Shown here: positions 57,346 through 64,000 of the stretch, piece after piece
Layout of the letters: the number at the start of each line of letters is the position of its first letter
How positions within the stretch are numbered: position 1 is the first letter of the stretch
Notes under the pieces: generated by a model
Seen by the model: only the letters and a program-made list of their open reading frames with translations
Databases searched by the model: none
What the model was told of the DNA's origin: nothing
NCBI RefSeq assembly: GCF_000019725.1
Contig: NC_010505.1
Location: 2,471,001-2,535,000 of the forward strand
From: Methylobacterium radiotolerans JCM 2831
GTDB taxonomy: Bacteria; Pseudomonadota; Alphaproteobacteria; Rhizobiales; Beijerinckiaceae
DNA length: 64,000 nt
Direction: 5' to 3'
Program-made: the position numbers and the translations under genes

Positions 57346-58209
57346 ATGGTGCGACGCTTCACCGTGATACAGGGCGGGCTGTCCGAGCGGCCGGACCTCG
57401 CGGCCGCGCCGGAGCCCGATGCCGGCCCCGAGGCCGGGACCTGGCGGGTCGATCTGCGGCGACCCGGCGCGGTCGACGGGGCCTCCGTCGCCGCGTGGCG
57501 GGCCCTGCTGGTGCGGAACGCGGTCACCGACCCGCTGCGCGACCCGGACCACCTTCTCCCGCTCGCCCAGCACCGCCCGTCCGGTCGTCCCGTCGCGGTC
57601 GCCCTCGCCTGGAGCCGGGACGCGCGCGACGGCCACGAGACCCTGCGCGGCGTCGTCCCGCTGGCGATGCCGCATCCGGTCTGGGGCAGCCGCGCCCGGC
57701 CCTGGCAGCCCGCGGAGCCCGACGCGGCCGCCCTCGTGGAGCGCGCCGCCGTGGAGGCCGTCGACCGGGCGCTGCGGGAGCGGCTCGGGGCGCTGCGCCG
57801 CCCGGTCCGACTGGTCGGCGATCCCGCGCCCGCCCGGGATCCGCAGCCGCGGCGCCCCGTCCTGGCGGCCGGCCGCCCGGCGCGCGCGCGGCCGATCCCG
57901 GCCGGGAACCTGATCGGCGTGCGTCCCGACGGCTGGGAGCCGGCGGAGACCGAGATGCTCGCCGTCACCGAGCCGGGAGCGGTCCGCGACGCGGTCGAGA
58001 CCTTCCTCGCCCTCGACGCCCGCACCGCCGCGCGGCCGATCATCGCCGACCCGGCCGAGGCGTCGCTGGTCCGGGTGGTCACCCGGCTGTTCGCCCGCCG
58101 CGGCGCGCTGCGGGTCGAGTTCCGCCGCCGGGCCGGCGCGGTCGTCGCTGGAACGCTCCACCTCTGCGCCGGCGCCAACGCTGTGCCCTGGCGCCGCGTT
58201 CGGGCCTGA
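57346..58209 (+). CDS. Hypothetical protein, possibly CelD/BcsL-related
   Basis: A 287-residue soluble protein. The segment WRALLVRNAVTDPLRDPDHL and the later ETLRGVVPLAMPHPVWG recall the N-terminal part of CelD/BcsL-like acetyltransferases, but the usual C-terminal domain is not clear, so I leave the function open. The C-terminal third contains RPIIADPAEASLVRVVTRLF and AGTLHLCAGANAVPWRRVRA. It has no signal peptide. The start is ATG 57346. Its stop codon lies in the first unit of an 11-bp tandem repeat. Confidence 0.6.
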   Translation: MVRRFTVIQGGLSERPDLAAAPEPDAGPEAGTWRVDLRRPGAVDGASVAAWRALLVRNAVTDPLRDPDHLLPLAQHRPSGRPVAVALAWSRDARDGHETLRGVVPLAMPHPVWGSRARPWQPAEPDAAALVERAAVEAVDRALRERLGALRRPVRLVGDPAPARDPQPRRPVLAAGRPARARPIPAGNLIGVRPDGWEPAETEMLAVTEPGAVRDAVETFLALDARTAARPIIADPAEASLVRVVTRLFARRGALRVEFRRRAGAVVAGTLHLCAGANAVPWRRVRA

Positions 58210-58250
58210 GCGGTCAACGAGCGGTCGACGAGCGGTCGACGAGCGGTCAA
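58208..58250. repeat. 11-bp tandem repeat, four copies
   Basis: GAGCGGTCAAC, GAGCGGTCGAC, GAGCGGTCGAC and GAGCGGTCAA follow each other head to tail. The first copy contains the last two bases of the preceding stop codon. The repeat fills half of the 95-bp gap before nth. Confidence 0.85.
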
Positions 58251-58304
58251 TCCGCCGCGTCCGGAACGCCTGTCGACGGGGGCGGGCGGCCCTAGCTCGC
58301 CTCC

Positions 58305-59024
58305 ATGACCCGCGACCTGCCCCACGGCGTTCGACCCGCTCCGCGCCGGAAGGCGGCCGCACGGACGGCACGGCGGCCGCGCGAGGCAGGCGAGGCCGAC
58401 CGGGTGACCACGATCCTCGCGCGCCTCGCCGAGAGGGACCCGGATCCGAAGGCCGGATTCGACCGCACCGACCCGTTCCGCCTGCTCGTGACCGTGCTGC
58501 TCTCGGCCCAGTCCACCGGCCCGACCGTCTCGCGGATCGCGGAGGCGCTGTTCTCCGAGGCCCGCGATCCCGCCGGCATGGCGGCGCTGGGGGAGGCCCG
58601 GATCACGGAGATCGTCCGGCCGGTCGGTCTCGGGCCATCCAAGGCGCGCAACATCGTCAAGCTGTCGGCGGTCCTGCTCGCGGAACACGGCGGCGCCGTC
58701 CCGTGCAGCGCCGCGGAGATGCGTCGCCTGCCGGGGATCGGCCGCAAGAGCGCCGAGGTCACGGCGAACTTCGCCTTCCACGAGCCGGTGATCGCGGTCG
58801 ATACCCACATCTTCCGGATCTCGAACCGGATCCCGCTCGCCCCGGGCCCGACGGTCGACGCGGTGGCCGACGGTCTCGCCCGGATCGTGCCCGACGCGTT
58901 CAAGGACAACGCCCATGTCTGGCTGTTCCGGCACGGGCGCGACATCTGCACGGCGCGGAATCCCGCCTGCCCCCGATGCCCCGTCTCGGACCTGTGCGCG
59001 TGGCCGAGCAAGGCGACGGCCTAG
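58305..59024 (+). CDS. nth: Endonuclease III
   Basis: A 239-residue DNA glycosylase/AP lyase that removes oxidised pyrimidines. The helix-hairpin-helix RLPGIGRKSAEVTANFAF holds the catalytic lysine, VDTHIFRISNR the catalytic aspartate, and the iron-sulfur cluster is CX6CX2CX5C (CTARNPACPRCPVSDLC). The N-terminal 30 residues are a basic extension. LLSAQST replaces the more usual LLSAQAT. ATG 58305 is the start. Its stop is only 3 bp from the stop of the facing HPr gene. Confidence 0.95.
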   Translation: MTRDLPHGVRPAPRRKAAARTARRPREAGEADRVTTILARLAERDPDPKAGFDRTDPFRLLVTVLLSAQSTGPTVSRIAEALFSEARDPAGMAALGEARITEIVRPVGLGPSKARNIVKLSAVLLAEHGGAVPCSAAEMRRLPGIGRKSAEVTANFAFHEPVIAVDTHIFRISNRIPLAPGPTVDAVADGLARIVPDAFKDNAHVWLFRHGRDICTARNPACPRCPVSDLCAWPSKATA

Positions 59025-59027
59025 ACG

Positions 59028-59345
59028 CTACTCGTCCTCGCCGAAGCGGTTGGCCAGCAGGGCCTCGATGGCGTCGAGGCAGCTCTCCGCGTCCGGGCCG
59101 ACGGCGGTGACGGCGACGTGCGTGCCCATGGCGGCCCCGAGCGTCAGCAGGCCCATGATCGAGCGCCCGCCGACCGTCTCGCCGGCCCGGGTGACCGTCA
59201 CGGCGGCGTCGTAGCGCTCGACGGTCTGCACGAACTTCGCGGAGGCGCGGGCGTGGAGGCCGCGCCGGTTGATGATCGGGAGCTTGCGGAGAAGGCCGCC
59301 CTCCGGAACCGGCGGATCGTCATCGGTCTCGAAAAGCTCGTCCAT
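59028..59345 (-). CDS. ptsH: HPr phosphocarrier, PTS-Ntr type
   Basis: A 105-residue HPr. The phosphorylated histidine is in RRGLHARASAKFV, and the regulatory serine in GGRSIMGLLTLGA. An acidic, proline-containing N-terminal extension of about 15 residues (MDELFETDDDPPVPEGG) precedes the core. In Hyphomicrobiales such HPr proteins serve the regulatory PTS rather than sugar uptake, with HprK and EIIA-type partners, none of which is in the window. It lies 130 bp downstream of tamB on the same strand. Confidence 0.93.
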   Translation of the reverse strand: MDELFETDDDPPVPEGGLLRKLPIINRRGLHARASAKFVQTVERYDAAVTVTRAGETVGGRSIMGLLTLGAAMGTHVAVTAVGPDAESCLDAIEALLANRFGEDE

Positions 59346-59475
59346 CGCCCGTGGTGTTTCCCGCCCGAACGGCGGCCCTGGCGGCCGCCTGCGCTGAACC
59401 TAAACCATTGACCGGGCATGTCGATCCCGCAGTGCCCGGGGCGCGGGCGAGCGGGCGGCCGTGTGCCCTCGCCGG

Positions 59476-62400
59476 CTACCACTCGTACTCGGCGCCGACG
59501 CCGAGGCTGGTGCGGCCGTCGCTCCCGGCCTCGCCCTTCAGCTTGATCCGGCGGGTGACGTCGAAGTCGACGCCGACGGCGGTGTCGGCGGGCTTCGCCC
59601 CGGCCTTCACGCCGACGCTGACCCGATCCGAGATGTAGCGCGAGGCGCCGATCGCCGGCCCGCCGCTCGCGCCGGTGGAGACGTCGAGGCTGTCGAGGCC
59701 GAGGCTCTTGCGCGCCTGCTCGAACATGTCCGGACCGGCGGCGCCCCCGGAGAGCTGGGCGACCGCCTGGGCGAGCTGCAGCGCCTGGAACGGCGACAGG
59801 CCGGCCGACGCCTTCTTGAACAGGATCCGCGACAGGATCTCGTCCTGCGGCAGGACCGGGTCCGAAGTCAGGGAGAATTGCGGGGCGTCCGCGAAGCCCG
59901 AGACGGCGATGCGGGCGGTCACGTCGGTGGCCTTGGTCTCCGCGACGAAATCGAGTTCCGGCGTGGTCAGGCTGCCGGCGAAGGTCAGCCGGCCGCGGCT
60001 GAAATCCAGGCGCTGGCCGACGAGCTCGAACTGTCCGCGGCGCAGCGAGAAGGCGCCGTTGGCGATGGGCGACGCGGAGGTGCCGGTGACGCGCAGCGCC
60101 CCGCCGAGTTCGGCGTCGATGCCGCGCCCGCGCACGAAGATGCGGCTCGGCGCGTCGATCGTCACGTCGAGGGTGGCGTCGAACGGCACGGCCGGCTTCC
60201 CGCCCCGCCGCCCATGCCGGGTCGCGGCCTTCCGCTCCGCCCGCTGCGCCAGGCGCGCCTTCAGGGCCGGCGGCGTGTTGACGTGGCGGACGCCCGGCAG
60301 CGGCCGGATCGTGGCCGGCAGCCGGTCCGGAACCGCGACGTCGATCGACACGACGTTCACCCGGCCGCCGATCCGCGGCGTCCGCGCCAGCGGCCCCGCC
60401 AGCGTGATGTCGAGGCTCGACACGGCCGTCATCAGCGGACTCGACACGAGCTCGGCCTTGTCGGCGACGACGTGGAAATTGCCCGGGAAGTCGGGCGCGA
60501 GGGAGACGCGGCCGGTGACGGAGACCTGGCCGCCGTTGCGGGCGGTCGCGGTCAGGCGCTCGACCACGACGCTGTCGCCGCGGCCGGTGACCCGACCCTC
60601 GATCCCGGTGAAGCGGAGCCCGTTCAGCGGATCGGTGAAGCTCCCGCCGCTCAGCACCGCCGCGCCCTGCGCCCGCGGCGCCGCCAGGGTGCCGGTGACG
60701 CCGCCGTCGATGGCGACCTTGCCGGTCACGCTCTGGCCGCCGACGCTCAGGAGGGAATTGGCGAGGGCGGCGTCGAGCGTCCCGCGCGCGCGCAGGTCGA
60801 GCGGCCCCCCGGCCTCCACGGGCAGCGACCCGGAGACCGTCAGGGCGACGCCGCGCCCCGCCGTCACCCGGCCGTCCAGGCTCGCCTGTCCGTCGGACAG
60901 CGTGCCCTTCGCGGCCGCGTCGATCGCCGGCAGCCCGGCCTGCCGCGTCTGCGGAGCGACCAGCTTGGCGACGCTGACCGCGTAGCGCCCCTCCGGTCGC
61001 GTCGCGGGGCCGCGGAGGTCCGCCTCGCCGTCCAGGGTCCCCGAGAGGGCCAGATCCGGCGCGGCGATCCGGGCGAGCGACAGGGGCAGGGACCGGATCG
61101 CCACTCTGAGGTCGAGATCCCGCCCGGCGCGGCCCGCGACCGTGACGCGGCCGGAGCCCGCCGCGATCGACAGGCCGTCGATCACCGCGCCGCCGTCCCG
61201 GAGGGTGATCGCCGCCGGTCCGGTGAGGGCGAAGCGGTCGTTGCCGCGGGCCGCCGACAGGCGCTGGATCTCGATCCGCGTGTCCGCGGCCGGGACGACC
61301 CGCGCGGCACCGTCGAGGGTGAAGCCGCGCGCCCGGGCGGTGAGGCTCACGTCGCTGAAGGCGGGCGTGCCGTTCGCGAGGAGCCGGATCGTGTCGACCT
61401 GCTGGCCGGCGGCCACGAGCCGGTCGGCCTCGACGCGCCCGTCGAGGACGGGGTGGGCGCGCAGGTCCCGTCCCGAGAGGTCGGCGTCGAGCCGCGCGAG
61501 GGCCGTGTCGCCGTAGCGGAGACCGGCCCCGGTGGCGCGGACGGTCACGTCCTGGCGCCCGCCGTCGCGGGCGAGAGTCAGCGCGGCGTCGAGGCGGCCC
61601 GAGACCGGTTCCGGGACGAGGGGCGCGATGTCCGTCAGGTCGCCGGCCCGCACGGTGAGCGCGCCCGCCGACAGCCACGTGTCGGCCGCGACCGTCGCCT
61701 GGCCGGCGACGGAGACCGAGCCGAGATCGAGGCCGAGCCGGTCGAGGACCCAGTCCGGGCCGACGCGCGCGAGGTGCGCGCCGCCGGTCAGCGCCTTGCC
61801 GCCGACGTCGCCGCCGAGCCGGACCGTGCCGTCCGGCGCGAGGAGCGCGTCCCGCAGGACGGCCTCGACGCGCAGATCCCGGATCGGCTTGCCGGCCGCG
61901 GTGGCGGCGGGCGCCGTCAGGGTCGCGGTCACGTCCGGATGCTCCAGGGATCCGGTCAGGCGCGCGTCGACGCCGGCCTTGCCGGTGAGGCGCCCGTCGA
62001 GATCCGCGAGGCTCTTGAGGTCGACCCGTCCGGCGACGTCGGCACGGGTCGTCGTCGCCTCGCCCTGCAGGGTGGCGGTGACGCCGGAGCCTTCCAGGCG
62101 CAGATGGTCGAAGCCGTACCCGTCGAAGGTCTGGGACACGCGTCCCTGAAGGCTCGGCGCGCGGCCGAGGGCGCGGTCCGCCGCCCGGATGCCGGTGACG
62201 AGACCGCTCGTCGTCACGGCGAGGTCGGCGGCGACGGCCTTGCGCGCCGGATCGCCGCTGAGCCGCGCCTTGGCGTCGAGGCTGCCCGCGAGGCCCTGGC
62301 CCGCGAGGCCCGAGAAGACGGACAGGTCCGGCAGCGCCGCGTCGAGGGTGCCGGTCAGGGTGTTCTGGCCGACCCGGCCGGCATAGGCGGCCCGCGCCGT

Positions 62401-63831
62401 GTCGGAATCGAGCTTGAGCGCCGCGACGTCGACCACGCCGTCGGCACCGGCCGAGGCCCGGAGCGTCACGGTCGCCCGGCTGCCGATGGCCCGGCGCAGG
62501 GCCGGGTCGGAGAGCGTCAGCCCGTCGATCCGGCCGTCCGCCGTGACGGCGAAGCGCTGCGCCGACGGCTCGCCCTGCGGGTCGATGCCGAGGCTCGCCT
62601 CGATCCGGTCCAGGCTGGAATCGCGGCTGCGCAGGGCGGCCGCGTCGAGGTGGCCCCGGACGGTGGGCGCCGCCAGAGGCCCTTTGAGGCTGCCGTCGAA
62701 GACGAGCTTGCCAATCTCGGCCTCTCCGGCCCGGGTGACGTCGCCCTCCGTCGGCAGGGCACGCGCCTGCAGGGTCAGGTCGGCGACCCGGTCGCGGGTG
62801 AGGCTGCCGCCGGCCGCCAGGCGCGCCGTGCGGGAGGTCAGTTCCAGCCGGTCAATCCGGAAGGCGCCGCTGTCCGCGAAGGACAGGCCGCCGTCGAGCT
62901 TGGTGGTGCCGGCGAAGATCGCCGCCGCCGGACCGGGCATCAGCCCCTCGATTCGCGCCGCGAGGTCGAGGGCGAGCCGCCGCTCGGCCCCGATCCGGGA
63001 GATCTTCGCCCCGCCCTTGGCGCCGATGTCGGGTCCCGCCGTGAAGTCCAGCTTGGCGCCCCAGGCGTCCAGCGTGCCCGTTCCGTCGAGCTCGAAGTCG
63101 ATCGGCGGGGTGCCGGGCAGGTTGGCGGCCTTCGAGAGCAGGCCGCCGGCCGGCTCGACGAGGTTCGCCTTCAACTCCAGCCGCTCGCCGTTCGGCACGT
63201 ACAGCAGCGACAGCAGGAAGCGGCCCGGCGCGTCGAGGCGCTGCGCCCGGGCCTGGAGGTCGAGCCCCTCGCTGGCGGCGCCGAGCTTCGCCCGGCCCTC
63301 GGCCGAGAGCCGCGCCGGCTGCCCGGCCACCGCCTCGCCCAGCGTCAGCTCGGCCAGCTTGAATCCCTTGATCTCGACCTTGACCGGGAGGTCCGGGAGG
63401 AGCCGCCCGTCGGGCTTGGCCTCGGGCGGCGGCGGGCCGGGGACCGGCCGGCGCAGGACGTCGAGATGCCCGATCTCGAGGCTGTCGACCTCCAGCCGGC
63501 CCGACAGGAGGGCGAGCCGCCGCCAGACGATGCGGGCCCGGTCGAGTTTCAGCCAGACGCCGTCGCGGTCGCTGATCGCCACGTCCCGGATGGTGGCGTC
63601 GGAGGACAGGGCGCCGTCGACGGCACCGATCGCCACCCGCGAGGAGGGCGTCGACAGGGCGCGGGACAGGAGGCCGCCCAGCACGGACTTGTCGCCCTCG
63701 TCGGCGCGCGTCGCCGCGAGGGTGCAGGGCAGCAGCAGGGCGAGGCCGACCAGGACGAGCACCAGGTCCCACCGGCCGTGACGGGCGGTCGGATGCGCGG
63801 CGCGCTGCGTCGGTCCGGTTCGGAACGCCAT
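59476..63831 (-). CDS. tamB: Translocation and assembly module protein TamB
   Basis: A 1451-residue inner-membrane-anchored periplasmic protein. A single membrane helix near residues 23-40 (DLVLVLVGLALLLPCTLAAT) is followed by a very long run of beta-strand repeats typical of the AsmA/TamB superfamily. The C-terminal DUF490 domain ends in a beta-barrel-like LKGEAGSDGRTSLGVGAEYE with a final aromatic residue. TamB spans the periplasm and works with TamA in outer-membrane protein assembly or lipid transport. Its ATG follows the tamA stop with no gap. Length is normal for alphaproteobacteria. Confidence 0.94.
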   Translation of the reverse strand: MAFRTGPTQRAAHPTARHGRWDLVLVLVGLALLLPCTLAATRADEGDKSVLGGLLSRALSTPSSRVAIGAVDGALSSDATIRDVAISDRDGVWLKLDRARIVWRRLALLSGRLEVDSLEIGHLDVLRRPVPGPPPPEAKPDGRLLPDLPVKVEIKGFKLAELTLGEAVAGQPARLSAEGRAKLGAASEGLDLQARAQRLDAPGRFLLSLLYVPNGERLELKANLVEPAGGLLSKAANLPGTPPIDFELDGTGTLDAWGAKLDFTAGPDIGAKGGAKISRIGAERRLALDLAARIEGLMPGPAAAIFAGTTKLDGGLSFADSGAFRIDRLELTSRTARLAAGGSLTRDRVADLTLQARALPTEGDVTRAGEAEIGKLVFDGSLKGPLAAPTVRGHLDAAALRSRDSSLDRIEASLGIDPQGEPSAQRFAVTADGRIDGLTLSDPALRRAIGSRATVTLRASAGADGVVDVAALKLDSDTARAAYAGRVGQNTLTGTLDAALPDLSVFSGLAGQGLAGSLDAKARLSGDPARKAVAADLAVTTSGLVTGIRAADRALGRAPSLQGRVSQTFDGYGFDHLRLEGSGVTATLQGEATTTRADVAGRVDLKSLADLDGRLTGKAGVDARLTGSLEHPDVTATLTAPAATAAGKPIRDLRVEAVLRDALLAPDGTVRLGGDVGGKALTGGAHLARVGPDWVLDRLGLDLGSVSVAGQATVAADTWLSAGALTVRAGDLTDIAPLVPEPVSGRLDAALTLARDGGRQDVTVRATGAGLRYGDTALARLDADLSGRDLRAHPVLDGRVEADRLVAAGQQVDTIRLLANGTPAFSDVSLTARARGFTLDGAARVVPAADTRIEIQRLSAARGNDRFALTGPAAITLRDGGAVIDGLSIAAGSGRVTVAGRAGRDLDLRVAIRSLPLSLARIAAPDLALSGTLDGEADLRGPATRPEGRYAVSVAKLVAPQTRQAGLPAIDAAAKGTLSDGQASLDGRVTAGRGVALTVSGSLPVEAGGPLDLRARGTLDAALANSLLSVGGQSVTGKVAIDGGVTGTLAAPRAQGAAVLSGGSFTDPLNGLRFTGIEGRVTGRGDSVVVERLTATARNGGQVSVTGRVSLAPDFPGNFHVVADKAELVSSPLMTAVSSLDITLAGPLARTPRIGGRVNVVSIDVAVPDRLPATIRPLPGVRHVNTPPALKARLAQRAERKAATRHGRRGGKPAVPFDATLDVTIDAPSRIFVRGRGIDAELGGALRVTGTSASPIANGAFSLRRGQFELVGQRLDFSRGRLTFAGSLTTPELDFVAETKATDVTARIAVSGFADAPQFSLTSDPVLPQDEILSRILFKKASAGLSPFQALQLAQAVAQLSGGAAGPDMFEQARKSLGLDSLDVSTGASGGPAIGASRYISDRVSVGVKAGAKPADTAVGVDFDVTRRIKLKGEAGSDGRTSLGVGAEYEW

Positions 63832-64000
63832 TCAGAAAGCCTGCCCCAGGCTGAGATACAGGACGGCGGGACGCACGTGTCCGCCCTTGTAGGGGTCGAG
63901 CGGGAAGGCGACGTCCGCGCGGATCGGGCCGATGCCGGTGTAGTAGCGCAGGCCGATGCCCACGGATTTGCGGATCTTCTCGTCGAAATCCGGCGTCGCC
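63832..64000 (-). CDS. tamA: TamA outer-membrane protein, 3' end only
   Basis: The last 55 codons of a gene whose start is outside the window. The peptide includes SVGIGLRYYTGIGPIRADVA and ends VLYLSLGQAF, the typical final strands and terminal phenylalanine of an Omp85-family barrel. With tamB immediately downstream, TamA is the natural identity. Its TGA is directly followed by the tamB ATG. Confidence 0.88.
   Translation of the reverse strand, partial: ATPDFDEKIRKSVGIGLRYYTGIGPIRADVAFPLDPYKGGHVRPAVLYLSLGQAF

Noticed and set aside
58208..58250. Tandem repeats as a CRISPR-like array
   Set aside because: Units of 11 bp adjoin each other with no spacers.

Overview
The window looks like a chromosomal segment of an alphaproteobacterium of the order Hyphomicrobiales, most likely Methylobacterium or a close relative. 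This is inferred from very high GC with strongly GC-biased third codon positions, an alphaproteobacterial division and cell-wall cluster that runs into lpxC-bamD-recN, and the neighbouring families (OpgC acyltransferases, a PleC-like kinase, PTS-Ntr type HPr, TamAB). No species can be named from sequence alone. I see no phage, insertion sequence, CRISPR array, tRNA or rRNA. Most of the window is housekeeping.

Region 1 (1-9.6 kb): the end of an aminopeptidase P gene and a DsbD/ScsB-type disulfide reductase on the + strand. Facing them is a complete phosphate operon pstS-pstC-pstA-pstB-phoU-phoB on the - strand. It has four tandem Pho-box half sites upstream of pstS and a perfect hairpin between pstS and pstC, but no phoR beside it. 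Two tiny genes follow, one of them resembling the anti-sigma factor NepR.

Region 2 (9.6-35.6 kb): recN, bamD, lpxC, then the dcw cluster on the - strand. In transcription order it reads rsmH-ftsL-ftsI-murE-murF-mraY-murD-ftsW-murG-murC-murB-ddl-ftsQ-ftsA-ftsZ. It carries most of the enzymes from UDP-MurNAc formation to lipid II and the core divisome. Three things are unusual. A soluble double-PAS chemoreceptor gene sits on the opposite strand between murD and ftsW. The last 60% of ddl has a base composition unlike its first 40%. The cluster begins with rsmH and has no mraZ; RNase P RNA (rnpB) lies upstream instead. A textbook CtrA site (TTAA-N7-TTAAC), a palindrome and a sigma70-like promoter lie before lpxC.

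Region 3 (35.7-43.7 kb): gloA, a membrane acyltransferase, pepN, a PleC/DivJ-like sensor kinase and two small unknown genes.

Region 4 (43.8-52.3 kb): a surface-polysaccharide region. A tightly coupled four-gene set (opgC, an SGNH hydrolase, a polysaccharide flippase, a BioF2-type acetyltransferase) lies next to rmlC and rmlB-rmlD-rmlA for dTDP-L-rhamnose. The four-gene set is the best candidate here for an undescribed system, probably acyl decoration and export of a glycan. That is inference from family and gene coupling only.

Region 5 (52.4-64 kb): an unknown gene, queE, a D-alanyl-D-alanine carboxypeptidase with a long Ala/Lys tail, a COG0523 GTPase, another unknown gene, nth, an HPr, tamB and the 3' end of tamA. 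REP-like palindromes occur in several intergenic gaps.
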